A stretch of 64,000 nt of DNA from Thioalkalivibrio sulfidiphilus (GCF_000377945.1 NZ_KB898927.1:38215-102214); one strand, 5' to 3'; positions 21,346 to 30,468 are shown, counted from the stretch's first letter. The notes: generated from the sequence alone by a model not told the origin. Program-made: numbers and translations.

Positions 21346-22086
21346 TCAGTCCCGGGACTGCTTGCGCAGCTGTTCCCGTTCCAGTTCGACGATTGCCTGC
21401 AGCAGTTGCCGCTCGGCCTGGGGTGCGAGCTGGGTGAAGCGTGCGCCGATGTGCAGCCGACCCTGGGTCGGGTGGCTGTGACGGATCTCGGCGGTGCAGG
21501 CGATGGCGTGGTGTTCCGGCAGCTCCAGGGCTTCCACCTCGACGATCTCGAGATCCTCGAAGATGCTGTCGGCGGGCATCAGGGCCCCGAAGCCGCCCAG
21601 GGAGATGTCCTGCAGACGTCCGCTGATCTGGGCTCCGTCGCCCTTGCGCAGACGCACCTTCAGTTCCTTGCCCAGCCCCACGTAGGCGCGGAAATGGGCG
21701 CGTTTCTGCTGATAGTGGATGAGCTTGGGCAGTGGGCCCGCATAGAAGGCGATGCCTTCGTGCTCGCCCACGTGGATTACCTCGACGGCGAAGTGGGCGG
21801 GGAGGTTGTTGTAGAAGCCGTACAGGTGCAGGGTCTGTCCCACGGCGATCTTTTCATGGCCGTCGGCCGGCGCCAGTTCGTCCAGGAAGACGTAGCCCTT
21901 CTCGGCGTCGATCTTGAGCAGGGTGGTGTTGAAGTAACCGCGCTGGTTCTCGATGCGCGCGCTCAGCAGGGCACGCGCGTCCTTCATGGCATCGAGCACC
22001 GCGAGGATGCGCCGCCGGTGGCTGATCTGCTCGTTGAGGCTGCCCTCAACCTCGGGGGAGGGCGGCACTGCCGGGGTTTCGTTCAT
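21346..22086 (-). CDS. ycgR: YcgR-type PilZ flagellar brake protein
   Basis: 246 residues. An N-terminal YcgR-like domain (about 20-115) is followed by a PilZ domain with the cyclic di-GMP motifs RAHFR (R-x3-R, after QQK) and DISLGGFG (D-x-S-x2-G). When bound to cyclic di-GMP such proteins contact the flagellar motor and slow it. It lies downstream of flgM-flgN on the same strand, 130 bases after the flgN stop, next to the flagellar block. A GAAACCCCGG-like leader precedes the ATG; the ribosome site is weak. Confidence 0.88.
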   Translation of the reverse strand: MNETPAVPPSPEVEGSLNEQISHRRRILAVLDAMKDARALLSARIENQRGYFNTTLLKIDAEKGYVFLDELAPADGHEKIAVGQTLHLYGFYNNLPAHFAVEVIHVGEHEGIAFYAGPLPKLIHYQQKRAHFRAYVGLGKELKVRLRKGDGAQISGRLQDISLGGFGALMPADSIFEDLEIVEVEALELPEHHAIACTAEIRHSHPTQGRLHIGARFTQLAPQAERQLLQAIVELEREQLRKQSRD

Positions 22087-22216
22087 GCTGGATCGGGAGC
22101 CCTGCGCTGGGGCCGCCTCTGTTGTTTGTCTTGGTTGTTACGGCAGATGCGAGGTGTCGCGCTGCCAGCCCGGGGCCAATGTAACACGGAAGGCCGGTCC
22201 GTTGATGGACCGCTTG

Positions 22217-22693
22217 TCAGGCCTTGGAGATGTGCCGGGAGGCGTCGCCGGTGACGGTATGGCCGGAGGGGCCGTAGAGTTCCGTGCGGGGATCTTCGCC
22301 GCGCAGGATGTGGATCGCCTGGTCCACCTGCTGGCGCTGGGTTTCCACCACGCCGCCGTTGATCTGGTTGAGCCGCTTGCAGCGGCCCATGACCGTCTGC
22401 AGACGGTCCCAGAGGGGTGACATGAGACCTTGTTCGTCCCAGGCGCGCAGGCAGGCGGCCATGCCGGCGGCGTCGGCGTCGAAGCCGGCGGTACGCATCA
22501 GCTGGGTCTGCTCGCGGGTGAGGCGTTCCAGGGACACGACCAGTTGCTGCTTCTCGGCCACCGCCTGGTTCAGGGCCTGAAGATCGCGCTCTGCCAGGGC
22601 ATTGCTCTCACGTTCCAGGGCGGATTCCAGCAGGCAGGCCTCGCGGACGGCCTGGTTGAGCAGTGTGTCGAGTCTCTGGGCGCTGGCGTGCAT
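22217..22693 (-). CDS. flgN: Flagellar export chaperone FlgN
   Basis: 158-residue, almost wholly helical protein; the chaperone for hook-filament junction proteins FlgK and FlgL. The heptad-rich N-terminus (LLESALERESNALAERDLQALNQAVAEKQQLVVSLERL) and the C-terminal helix (CKRLNQINGGVVETQRQQVDQAIHIL) match the family. Four bases separate it from flgM upstream, so the two form an operon driven by the FliA-type promoter at 23052. Confidence 0.88.
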   Translation of the reverse strand: MHASAQRLDTLLNQAVREACLLESALERESNALAERDLQALNQAVAEKQQLVVSLERLTREQTQLMRTAGFDADAAGMAACLRAWDEQGLMSPLWDRLQTVMGRCKRLNQINGGVVETQRQQVDQAIHILRGEDPRTELYGPSGHTVTGDASRHISKA

Positions 22694-22697
22694 GGCG

Positions 22698-23009
22698 TCA
22701 GAGAAGGTCCTCGGTCTGCATGAGCTTGTCGGCCACCCGCTCGGCGTTCACCTGGTAGCTGCCGTCGGCGATGGCCTGGCGGATCTCGGCCACCCGCTGG
22801 CTGTCCACGGCGGGCTGGGCGCTGGCGGTCTGGGTCAGGTCGCTGAGCCGACGGGCGGTGTCGGTCAGGGTTACCTGGTCGTCGTTGCTGCGCGAGGAGG
22901 TGCTGCCCCCGGCCTCACCACCGCGGGAGCCGCGGCTGTCGGACACGGCGCGGCCATCGCCGGTGGCGCGGGCCTGTGTCTGACTCAAGTTTTTGATATC
23001 AATGGACAT
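22698..23009 (-). CDS. flgM: Anti-sigma-28 factor FlgM
   Basis: 103 residues, unstructured and polar in the N-terminal half, with the sigma-28-binding C-terminal helices ([27 protein letters not shown]), the family's conserved block. It holds FliA inactive until it is exported through the finished hook-basal body. It has its own FliA-type promoter, giving the usual feedback. Confidence 0.93.
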   Translation of the reverse strand: MSIDIKNLSQTQARATGDGRAVSDSRGSRGGEAGGSTSSRSNDDQVTLTDTARRLSDLTQTASAQPAVDSQRVAEIRQAIADGSYQVNAERVADKLMQTEDLL

Positions 23010-23051
23010 TGTTGAATCCTCTGGCCCTGGGGCTGTTCCCTGTTGAACACA

Positions 23052-23078
23052 TTATCGGCAGCAACAGGGGATTCTTGA
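23052..23078 (-). promoter_or_regulatory. FliA (sigma-28) promoter of flgMN
   Basis: Read on the minus strand: TCAA-N15-GCCGATAA; the -10 matches the sigma-28 consensus exactly and the -35 at three of four bases. It ends 42 bases before the flgM ATG. Confidence 0.85.
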
Positions 23079-23099
23079 GGCCTGGATTACGGTATTGGG

Positions 23100-23888
23100 T
23101 CACATTCTAACACCCACGACACCGTGGGAGAGCACGACCCCTTCGACCACCCGACGGGAGGAGAGGTTGCGCACCTGGACCCGTTCGCCCCGGCTGCCGT
23201 CGGCCAGGGCCTCGCCCTCCACCCGCACGTTCACGGCGCTGCCTTCGGCCAGCAGGGTGACCCGCTGACCCCGGCGCACCAGCCGGGGGGGCTCTACCAT
23301 CTGGGGCGTGAGCACGGTACCGGCGGGCAGGGCACGGCGCAAGACCATGTCCCGGGCCAGTTCCAGGTCGTTGAGGTAGCCGCCAGGCAGGGCGCCGACG
23401 TCATGGCGTTCCAGGCGCAGATGGTGGGCTTCCAGCTGCATGCCCCGGGGCAGGGGATGGCCCAGGACCACCACCTCGCCATGGACCGCCACATGCACGG
23501 GGACGTACAGGGACCAGGTCACCGGGCCCAGGCAGCGGATGCCCACGGTGCTGTTGCCCGCCAGGCGGGCACCCGGGGAGGTGAAGGGTTCCAGGCCCTG
23601 CTCGCAGGCGCGCAGGCGCAGGCGGGGATCGAGGCGGCCCGGCGAGACCGTGACCTCGAAGGCCTCACCGTGGGCCGCGCGGGCCTGCTCAGCCATGTAG
23701 CGGGTGGCGGTGTCTAGGATGCGTTCGTGGGGTTCGTGGGCCAGCGCGGGTGTACTGATCAGCCACGCCGTGAGGCACAGCAACACGCCGGCGGCCGAGA
23801 CCCTGCGTGTCTTTGAGCGAGGTCCGCCCGTGGGTCCTGGCCCTGGCCGGTCACTGAGTGTCGAGTTGTTGACGGTATAGCGCATCAT
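23100..23888 (-). CDS. flgA: Flagellar P-ring assembly chaperone FlgA
   Basis: 262 residues as drawn. A periplasmic protein that helps FlgI polymerise into the P-ring. The N-terminal region has a hydrophobic signal (VSAAGVLLCLTAWLISTPALA), an FlgA N-terminal domain with paired Cys (LRACEQGL ... GIRCLGPVTW) and a C-terminal SAF domain (VVVLGHPLPRGMQLEAHHL ... GQRVTLLAEGSAVNVRVEG). The drawn ATG lies one or two bases from the predicted start of transcription of the RpoN promoter at 23900, so either translation is leaderless or a later GTG/TTG is used; the true start is uncertain. Confidence 0.88.
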   Translation of the reverse strand: MMRYTVNNSTLSDRPGPGPTGGPRSKTRRVSAAGVLLCLTAWLISTPALAHEPHERILDTATRYMAEQARAAHGEAFEVTVSPGRLDPRLRLRACEQGLEPFTSPGARLAGNSTVGIRCLGPVTWSLYVPVHVAVHGEVVVLGHPLPRGMQLEAHHLRLERHDVGALPGGYLNDLELARDMVLRRALPAGTVLTPQMVEPPRLVRRGQRVTLLAEGSAVNVRVEGEALADGSRGERVQVRNLSSRRVVEGVVLSHGVVGVRM

Positions 23889-23899
23889 GGCAGTGAACT

Positions 23900-23915
23900 T
23901 GCAAGAGGCATGCCA
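23900..23915 (-). promoter_or_regulatory. RpoN (sigma-54) promoter of flgA
   Basis: On the minus strand TGGCATG-CCTC-TTGCA, a full match to TGGCAYG-N4-TTGCW with -24 GG and -12 GC correctly spaced. The predicted start of transcription is about 23890. Confidence 0.85.
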
Positions 23916-23924
23916 TGGTCCCGC

Positions 23925-23951
23925 TCAAGGAAATCTGCGCAAGGCCGATAG
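23925..23951 (+). promoter_or_regulatory. FliA (sigma-28) promoter of cheV
   Basis: TCAA-N15-GCCGATAG at 23925-23951, one mismatch in the -10 and one in the -35. It lies about 60 bases before the cheV ATG and 10 bases from the divergent RpoN promoter of flgA. Confidence 0.8.
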
Positions 23952-24010
23952 AGTTGTCCATAATGGACAAGAAAAGCGCCGCACCCTTGCGCCAACCTCG
24001 GGAGAGTTCC

Positions 24011-24943
24011 ATGACCGGTGTGCTTGATGAAGTCAACCGTCGTACCCAGCTGGTGGGGCAGAACCGCCTCGAACTGCTCATGTTTCACCTGGGTGACAAG
24101 CAGCTGTTCGGCATCAATGTCTTCAAGGTCCGCGAGGTCATTCCCTGTCCGCCCCTCAAGCGCATGCCGGACTCCCACCCGGTGGTGGCGGGCATCGCCC
24201 ACATCCGGGGCAGCACGGTACCGCTGATCGACATGGCCAAGGCCATCGGCAAGGCCCCGCTGCCCAAGACCGAGGGCACCTTCGTCATCATGACCGAGTT
24301 CAACCGCACGGTGCAGGGCTTCCTGGTGTCCGCGGTGGACCGCATCGTCAATCTCAACTGGGATGCCATCCGGCCGCCCCCCAAGGGCACGGAAAAGGGC
24401 AGCTACCTGACCGCGGTCACCAACGTGGACAACAAGCTGGTGGAGATCGTCGACGTGGAGAAGGTGCTCGAACTGGTCACCGGACCCGCCAAGGGCGTCT
24501 CCGCCGAGATCGCCCAGGCCGGCCAGGAGGCCTCCGGGCGTGTGCGCCGGGTACTGGTGGCCGATGATTCCTCGGTGGCTCGCAAGCAGATCAAGCGTTC
24601 CCTGGACGAGATCGGGGTGGAGAGCATCATCGTCAAGGACGGCCGCGAGGCCCTGGATACCCTCAAGGAACTGACCGCCGTGACCGGCTCCATCGACGAT
24701 CAGATCTCGATGCTCATCTCCGATATCGAGATGCCGGAGATGGATGGCTACACCCTGACCGCCGAACTGCGCAAGGTACCGGAGCTGGCCAGGCTGCACG
24801 TGGTCCTGCATTCCTCCCTGAGCGGCTCTTTCAATGGCGCCATGGTCGAGCGCGCCGGGGCCAACCGGTTTCTACCCAAGTTCAATCCCGATGAACTGGC
24901 CGCTGCCGTGCTTGAACACATCAAGGGCAGCGCCGATTCCTGA
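24011..24943 (+). CDS. cheV: Chemotaxis coupling protein CheV
   Basis: 310 residues: a CheW-like coupling domain (about 1-160, LMFHLGDKQLFGINVFKVREVI ... GIAHIRGSTVPLIDMAKAIG) joined to a response-regulator receiver (about 178-305) with VADDSSVARKQ, phospho-acceptor Asp238 (LISDIEMPEMDGYTL) and a terminal KFNPDELA block. It links receptors to CheA and may damp signalling. The start at 24011 is preceded by GGAGAG and matches the family start MTGVLDEVNRRTQLVG; the frame is open upstream into the promoter. It is late-class by its FliA-type promoter. Confidence 0.93.
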   Translation: MTGVLDEVNRRTQLVGQNRLELLMFHLGDKQLFGINVFKVREVIPCPPLKRMPDSHPVVAGIAHIRGSTVPLIDMAKAIGKAPLPKTEGTFVIMTEFNRTVQGFLVSAVDRIVNLNWDAIRPPPKGTEKGSYLTAVTNVDNKLVEIVDVEKVLELVTGPAKGVSAEIAQAGQEASGRVRRVLVADDSSVARKQIKRSLDEIGVESIIVKDGREALDTLKELTAVTGSIDDQISMLISDIEMPEMDGYTLTAELRKVPELARLHVVLHSSLSGSFNGAMVERAGANRFLPKFNPDELAAAVLEHIKGSADS

Positions 24944-24976
24944 GGCACCGTGGCGGCCGAGATGTACCCCCGTCAA

Positions 24977-25010
24977 TTGCCGGGGCGGCAAGATCTTGCC
25001 GCCCCGGCAA
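24977..25010. repeat. Perfect 34-base palindrome
   Basis: The 17-base half TTGCCGGGGCGGCAAGA is followed immediately by its exact complement, centred on AGATCT. It lies between cheV and cheR. Within each half, TTGCC...GGCAA makes a second hairpin. No T-run follows, so a classic terminator is not evident. Confidence 0.9.
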
Positions 25011-25085
25011 GTGTGCCCATGACCGGCCCGTGACCGGTATACTGCAAGTATCCGCAACCCGGCCCTAACCAGGAGAGCCAACCCC

Positions 25086-25913
25086 TTGCCATCAACCGCC
25101 ATCCAGCCCCAGGACTACGAGGACTTCCGTCTGTTCCTGGAAAAGAGCTGTGGCCTGGTGCTCGGCGAAAACAAGCATTACCTGGTGACCAGCCGACTGT
25201 CGCGGCTGATGGGCGAGTTTTCCGTGGGCTCGGTGAGCGAGCTGTTGCGCCTGCTCAAGACCGGATCCCGGCCCGGGCTGCGTGAGCGGGTCATCGAGGC
25301 CATGACCACCAACGAGACCTACTGGTTTCGCGACGTCTTCCCCTTTGACATCCTCAAGGACACCATCTTCCCGGAGCTGGGCAAGAAGGGCGTGAACCCG
25401 GTGAAGATCTGGTCGGCGGCCTGCTCCAGCGGCCAGGAGGCCTACTCCATCAGCATGATCGTGAGCGAGTTTCAGCAGGCCCGCCCCGGGGTGCTCAAGA
25501 ACGTGCAGATCGTGGGTACCGACATCTCCACGGCCATTGTGCGGGAAGCCCGCGAGGCCACCTTTGACAGTCTGTCCATGGGCCGGGGCCTGTCCCAGGA
25601 GCGCCGTGATCGCTTCTTCGTGCAGCAGGGCAACCGCTGGCAGGTGCGCCCGGAGATCCGTGCCCGGGCGAGCTTCCGGGAGTTCAATCTGCTGGACAGC
25701 TATACCCTGCTGGGCAAGTTCGACGTGGTGTTCTGCCGCAATGTGTTGATCTATTTCTCGGCGGAATCCAAGCGCGACATCCTCAAGCGCATCGCCCAGA
25801 TCCTCAACCCCGGCGGCTACCTGTTCCTGGGGGCCTCGGAGTCCATGGCCAATTACTCCGACGCCTTCGAGATGGTGCGCTGCAACCCCGGCGTGGTGTA
25901 CCGCAAACGCTGA
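25086..25913 (+). CDS. cheR: Chemotaxis methyltransferase CheR
   Basis: 275 residues; methylates receptor glutamates using SAM. The N-terminal helical domain (DYEDFRLFLEKSCGLVLGENKHYLV) is followed by the catalytic fold with MTTNETYWFRD, the SAM motif IWSAACSSGQEAYSISM, and FDVVFCRNVLIYF. The start is TTG at 25086 with AGGAGAG upstream; no ATG lies near. It is placed between cheV and flgB as in Pseudomonas and Vibrio flagellar loci. Confidence 0.93.
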   Translation: MPSTAIQPQDYEDFRLFLEKSCGLVLGENKHYLVTSRLSRLMGEFSVGSVSELLRLLKTGSRPGLRERVIEAMTTNETYWFRDVFPFDILKDTIFPELGKKGVNPVKIWSAACSSGQEAYSISMIVSEFQQARPGVLKNVQIVGTDISTAIVREAREATFDSLSMGRGLSQERRDRFFVQQGNRWQVRPEIRARASFREFNLLDSYTLLGKFDVVFCRNVLIYFSAESKRDILKRIAQILNPGGYLFLGASESMANYSDAFEMVRCNPGVVYRKR

Positions 25914-26054
25914 TTCGGGATGCCCGGATCCGGGCGTCAAAATCCCGTCCTTCCAGGCCTGAGCCCCGCTGCCGTGGCGGATTGTTGCCGCCATCAAATC
26001 GTCACATCCCGCCGTCTATTCAATAACTCATTGAAATAAAGACAGATTAAATCA

Positions 26055-26070
26055 TGGCATGCCTGTTGCA
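26055..26070 (+). promoter_or_regulatory. RpoN (sigma-54) promoter of the flgB operon
   Basis: TGGCATG-CCTG-TTGCA, a full match to the sigma-54 consensus, 40 bases upstream of the flgB ATG. Its 16 bases differ by one from the flgA promoter at 23900. Confidence 0.88.
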
Positions 26071-26109
26071 TTGCTTTCGTGCAGACAAGACTCACGAGGT
26101 GAAGCAGGC

Positions 26110-26502
26110 ATGTCACTGTCCTTCGACAAGGCCCTGGGTATCCACGCCGATGCGCTGCAATTGCGCTCCCGGCGCCTGGAACTCCTGGCCTCCAACCTGG
26201 CCAATGCCGATACCCCCAACTACAAGGCGCGGGACATCGACTTCCGTGCCGCCCTGAGCCAGGCCCAGGGCGGGGGCGTGGGACTGATGCGCACCCACGC
26301 CAGCCATCTGCCCGTGCAGGGCGGCGGCATAGGCGGCGAGCCGCTCTACCGCATACCCAACCAGCCCTCCCTGGATGGCAACACCGTGGACGCACAGCTG
26401 GAGCAGGCGGCGTTCTCGGAGAACGCCGTGCAGTACCAGGCGAGTCTTGATTTCCTCAACAGCCGATTCCGCGGTCTGCGCACCGCGCTCAAGGGGGAGT
26501 GA
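26110..26502 (+). CDS. flgB: Flagellar proximal rod protein FlgB
   Basis: 130-residue rod subunit. FDKALGIHADALQLRSRRLELLASNLANADTPNYKARDIDF is the N-terminal flagellar rod signature with the ANADTPNYK motif; the C-terminal helix (NAVQYQASLDFLNSRFRGLRTALKGE) pairs with it in the rod. First gene of the flgBCDEFGHIJ run. It starts at 26110 behind an RpoN promoter; an upstream ATG in frame would fall between the promoter's -12 and the real start. Confidence 0.95.
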   Translation: MSLSFDKALGIHADALQLRSRRLELLASNLANADTPNYKARDIDFRAALSQAQGGGVGLMRTHASHLPVQGGGIGGEPLYRIPNQPSLDGNTVDAQLEQAAFSENAVQYQASLDFLNSRFRGLRTALKGE

Positions 26503-26508
26503 TAGCCC

Positions 26509-26928
26509 ATGAGCAACCTGTTCAAGATCTTTGATGTCTCCGGCTCGGCGCTCAGCGCCCAGTCCGTGCGCCTCAACGCCATCGCCAGCAACATGGCCAA
26601 CGCCCAGGTGGCCAGTCAGACCCCGGAGGGTGCCTACCGGGCCAAGCATCCGGTGTTCGCCACGGTGCTGCAGGCGGCCGGACAGAGCGGCTCGGCGACG
26701 CCGGTGCGCGTGGCCGGGGTGCTGGAAAGCCAGGCCGAGCCGCTGGCCGAATATGCCCCCAACCATCCGCTGGCCAACGAGCAGGGCTACATCTTCAAGC
26801 CCAACGTCAGCGTGGTGGAGGAGATGGCCAACATGATCTCCGCGTCCCGTTCCTACCAGAACAACGTGGAAGTGATGAACACCACCAAACAGCTCCTGCT
26901 GCGCACCCTGCAGCTGGGTCAGTCGTAA
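26509..26928 (+). CDS. flgC: Flagellar proximal rod protein FlgC
   Basis: 139-residue rod subunit. N-terminal FDVSGSALSAQSVRLNAIASNMANAQ and C-terminal NVSVVEEMANMISASRSYQNNVEVMNTTKQLL are the conserved axial-protein helices. It lies six bases after flgB. Confidence 0.96.
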   Translation: MSNLFKIFDVSGSALSAQSVRLNAIASNMANAQVASQTPEGAYRAKHPVFATVLQAAGQSGSATPVRVAGVLESQAEPLAEYAPNHPLANEQGYIFKPNVSVVEEMANMISASRSYQNNVEVMNTTKQLLLRTLQLGQS

Positions 26929-26941
26929 CAGGAGGCCTTCC

Positions 26942-27622
26942 ATGAACAGCGCCAGCGCCATCAGCGCCGACATCATGAACAAGCTGGGACTCACCACCCA
27001 CGAGACCGCCAACAAGAAGGGCGACGATCGTCTGGGCCAGAGTGACTTTCTCAGGCTCATGATCACCCAGCTGGAGAACCAGGATCCCTTCAAGCCCATG
27101 GAGAGCGGCGAGTTCCTGGGCCAGCTGGCCCAGTTCGGTACGGTCTCCGGCATCGAGGACCTGCAGAAATCCTTCAACCGCTTCAGCCAGAGCATCGCCT
27201 CGGGTCAGGCCCTGCAGGCCGCGGCCCTGGTGGACCGTCATGTCACCGTCCCGGGAGACATGATCGTCATGGATCCGGCCGAGGGCATGCGCGGGGCGGT
27301 GCAGGTGCCGGCCTCGGCCGAGGTGGTCATCGGTGTCTACAACCAGGCCGGCCAGCTGGTGCGGCGTATCCCCATGGGTATCCAGGAGGCCGGACTGCGG
27401 GAGTTTCACTGGGATGGCCGGGACGAGACCGGTGCACTGCTGGGCCCGGGTATCTACGAGTTTGCCGGTCTAGCCAGCGATGGACGCGGCAGCGAGGCCC
27501 TGGACATGTATCTCTCTGCTCGGGTCGAGAGCGTGAGCCTGGGCAACAACAACGGTGCCCTGCTTCTCCAGGTGGAGGGGATGGGTGAAGTGAATTTCAA
27601 CAAGGTGAGACAGATCGGCTGA
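26942..27622 (+). CDS. flgD: Flagellar hook cap/assembly protein FlgD
   Basis: 226-residue scaffold that caps the growing hook. LGQSDFLRLMITQLENQDPFKPMESGEFLGQLAQFGTVSGIEDL is the family signature; the C-terminal half has the FlgD Ig-like and Tudor-like region (VYNQAGQLVRRIPMGIQEAGLREFHWDGRDETG). 13 bases after flgC, AGGAGG upstream. Confidence 0.95.
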   Translation: MNSASAISADIMNKLGLTTHETANKKGDDRLGQSDFLRLMITQLENQDPFKPMESGEFLGQLAQFGTVSGIEDLQKSFNRFSQSIASGQALQAAALVDRHVTVPGDMIVMDPAEGMRGAVQVPASAEVVIGVYNQAGQLVRRIPMGIQEAGLREFHWDGRDETGALLGPGIYEFAGLASDGRGSEALDMYLSARVESVSLGNNNGALLLQVEGMGEVNFNKVRQIG

Positions 27623-27653
27623 GGCCGGGCGTCGAGTTCACAGGAGACAGACC

Positions 27654-28880
27654 ATGCCATTTCGTACTGCATTGAGTGGTTTGAACGCGGCCTCCGCGGA
27701 TCTGCGTGTCACGGGCAACAACATCGCCAACTCCGGCACCACGGGCTTCAAGCAGTCCCGCGCCGAGTTCGCCGATGTGTTCGCCCTGTCCTACGGCGGT
27801 ATCAGCCAGACGGCCATCGGCACAGGCGTGCGCCTGGCTGCCGTGACCCAGCAATTCAGCCAGGGCAACATCGAGTTCACGGGCAACAACCTGGACCTGG
27901 CCATGAACGGCCAGGGCTTTTTCGTGCTCAATGACAGCGGCACCCAGGTCTATAGCCGCGCCGGGGCCTTCCAGGTCAATCGCGAGGGTTACGTGGTCAA
28001 TACCCAGGGCCAGCGCCTGCAGGTCTACACGCCGCAGAATGCCGAAGGCACCCAGTTCAACACGGGTTCCCTGGCTGATTTGCAACTGTCCCTGTCCGAG
28101 GCGCCACCCAGTGCGACCACCGATGTGAACGTGCGTCTGAATCTGAGTTCCGTCGTAGAGCCCATCGATCCGGCGATCGTTTTTGATGTGGCGGATCCCA
28201 GCAGCTTTCATTATTCGACCTCGCTCACCGTCTACGACACGCTGGGCCAGGCGCACACCGCATCGCTGTATTTCCGCAATACCGACACGCTGCAATGGGA
28301 CAGTTATCTGGCCATCGATGGCAATCTGGCCGGTGGGCCACTGCCGCTGGAATTCAACAGCGATGGCACGCTCAATACGGCAACAACCACGACGCCTCTG
28401 AATTTCGGCACCTATGCCCTGACCAATGGCGCCGCTGATCTCAATATCGACTTTGATCTGGCCAATGCCACCCAGTATGGCGGTGCCTTCAGTGTCACCA
28501 GCCTGAGTCAGAACGGATTCACCACCGGCCGTCTGAACAGCATCGACATTGATCCCACGGGTGTGGTGTTCGCACGCTTCACCAACGGCCAGTCCCAGGC
28601 CCTGGGCCGCGTGGCCCTGGCCAACTTCGCCAACCCCCAGGGTCTGCAGCAGCTGGGCGACAACGCCTGGGGTGAGTCCTTCGCCGCCGGCGACGTGATC
28701 CTGGGCGAGGCGGACACCGGCAACTTCGGCCTGATCCAGGCCGGTGGCCTGGAGAGTTCCAACGTGGACATCGCCGAGCAGTTGGTGAAGCTGATCACCG
28801 CGCAGCGCAACTTCCAGGCCAACGCCCAGGTGATCACCACCGCCGACGCGGTGACCCAGACCATCATCAACATCCGCTAA
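27654..28880 (+). CDS. flgE: Flagellar hook protein FlgE
   Basis: 408 residues, the hook subunit. N-terminal FRTALSGLNAASADLRVTGNNIANSGTTGFKQSRAEF and C-terminal LESSNVDIAEQLVKLITAQRNFQANAQVITTADAVTQTIINIR are the D0 helices of axial proteins; the middle is the FlgE variable domain. 31 bases after flgD with AGGAGA upstream. Confidence 0.96.
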   Translation: MPFRTALSGLNAASADLRVTGNNIANSGTTGFKQSRAEFADVFALSYGGISQTAIGTGVRLAAVTQQFSQGNIEFTGNNLDLAMNGQGFFVLNDSGTQVYSRAGAFQVNREGYVVNTQGQRLQVYTPQNAEGTQFNTGSLADLQLSLSEAPPSATTDVNVRLNLSSVVEPIDPAIVFDVADPSSFHYSTSLTVYDTLGQAHTASLYFRNTDTLQWDSYLAIDGNLAGGPLPLEFNSDGTLNTATTTTPLNFGTYALTNGAADLNIDFDLANATQYGGAFSVTSLSQNGFTTGRLNSIDIDPTGVVFARFTNGQSQALGRVALANFANPQGLQQLGDNAWGESFAAGDVILGEADTGNFGLIQAGGLESSNVDIAEQLVKLITAQRNFQANAQVITTADAVTQTIINIR

Positions 28881-28907
28881 CGCGTGGGCTGACTGAGGTA
28901 ATCGCAG

Positions 28908-29648
28908 ATGGACCGCATGCTCTACGTCGCCATGTCCGGCGCCAAGGAAACGGCGCTCACCCAGGCACGCAACACCCAGAACCTGGCCAATGCCAATACC
29001 ACCGGGTTCAAGGCGTCCCTGGACGTGTTCACCAGCAAGCGGGTGGTGGGTCCCGGTCACGGCACGCGTACCTATGCGCTGACCCAGGACATGAAGGTGG
29101 ATCTGAGCCCCGGTCCATTGCAGGCCACGGGGCGTGACCTGGACGTGGCGGTGCAGGGCAACGGCTGGATCGCGGTCCAGGCGCCGGATGGCACCGAGGC
29201 CTACACCCGCGCCGGTGACCTGCGCGTGGACTCGGTGGGCCTGCTCACCACGGGCACCGGCCTACCGGTACTGGGCGAGGGCGGTCCCATCGCCGTGCCG
29301 CCCTTCGAGACCTTCGAGATCGGCAGCGACGGCACCATCAGCATCCGGCCCCTGGGGCAGGGCGCCAACGTGCTTGCGGAGGTGGATCGCATCAAGCTGG
29401 TCAACCCCAATCCCGATGAGCTGGTGCGCGGCGAGGACGGCCTGATCCGCCACCAGCTGGGCCTGGAACAGCCGCCCGATGCGGCCGTGACCCTGGTGCG
29501 GGGCATGCTGGAATCCAGCAACGTGAACACCGTGGAGGCCATGGTCAACATGATCGACCTGGCACGCCACTTCGAGATGCAGGTGAAGATGATGAAGACC
29601 GCCGAGGACAACGACGCGGCCTCCGCATCCCTGTTGCGTCTGACTTGA
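28908..29648 (+). CDS. flgF: Flagellar proximal rod protein FlgF
   Basis: 246-residue rod subunit. MLYVAMSGAKETALTQARNTQNLANANTTGFKA at the N-terminus and [30 protein letters not shown] at the C-terminus are typical. It resembles FlgG next door but has a shorter middle and the FlgF-specific MLYVAMSGAKE opening. Confidence 0.95.
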   Translation: MDRMLYVAMSGAKETALTQARNTQNLANANTTGFKASLDVFTSKRVVGPGHGTRTYALTQDMKVDLSPGPLQATGRDLDVAVQGNGWIAVQAPDGTEAYTRAGDLRVDSVGLLTTGTGLPVLGEGGPIAVPPFETFEIGSDGTISIRPLGQGANVLAEVDRIKLVNPNPDELVRGEDGLIRHQLGLEQPPDAAVTLVRGMLESSNVNTVEAMVNMIDLARHFEMQVKMMKTAEDNDAASASLLRLT

Positions 29649-29670
29649 AGAACACCATTGAGGTAACGCC

Positions 29671-30462
29671 ATGAACAAGGCCCTGTGGATCGCCAAGACC
29701 GGACTGGACGCGCAGCAGACGCGCATGTCCGTGATCTCCAACAATCTGGCCAACGTCAACACCACCGGCTTCAAGAAGGGCCGCGCGGTGTTCCAGGACC
29801 TGATCTACCAGACGGTGCGTCAGGCGGGTGCCCAGGCCGCCCAGGACACGGAGCTGCCTTCCGGGCTGATGCTCGGCACCGGCGTGCGCACCGTGGCCAC
29901 GGAGAAGATGTTCACCCAGGGCAACGTCATGCAGACCGAGAACGCCCTGGACATGGCCATCGAGGGGCGCGGCTTTTTCCAGGTGCTGATGCCCGACGGC
30001 AACATCGCCTACACCCGTGACGGCAGCTTCCAGCTGAACAGCGACGGCCAGCTGGTCACCTCCGGCGGCTACGACGTGGATCCGGGCATCGTCATCCCCG
30101 AGGGTGCGTTGAGTGTGACCGTGGCAGAGGACGGCACCGTCAGCGCCACGGTGGCCGGCAACGTGGCGCCCATCGTGGTGGGCAACCTGCAGCTGGCGGA
30201 CTTCATCAACCCGGCGGGCCTGCAGCCCATCGGCCAGAACCTGTTCATCGAGACCGCGGCGAGCGGCGCGCCCCAGGCGGGCAACCCGGGCCTGGATGGC
30301 CGTGGCCGCCTGCTGCAGGGCTTCCTGGAAAGCTCCAACGTGAACACCGTGGAGGAGCTGGTGAACATGATCGAGACCCAGCGGGCCTACGAGATGAATT
30401 CCAAGGCCATCTCCACCGCTGACCAGATGCTCCAGTACGTGAACAACAACCTGGGTCGATAA
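29671..30462 (+). CDS. flgG: Flagellar distal rod protein FlgG
   Basis: 263 residues. [44 protein letters not shown] and [39 protein letters not shown] are the conserved ends of the distal rod subunit. 22 bases after flgF. The family is highly conserved, so this call is firm. Confidence 0.97.
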   Translation: MNKALWIAKTGLDAQQTRMSVISNNLANVNTTGFKKGRAVFQDLIYQTVRQAGAQAAQDTELPSGLMLGTGVRTVATEKMFTQGNVMQTENALDMAIEGRGFFQVLMPDGNIAYTRDGSFQLNSDGQLVTSGGYDVDPGIVIPEGALSVTVAEDGTVSATVAGNVAPIVVGNLQLADFINPAGLQPIGQNLFIETAASGAPQAGNPGLDGRGRLLQGFLESSNVNTVEELVNMIETQRAYEMNSKAISTADQMLQYVNNNLGR

Positions 30463-30468
30463 CACGCC

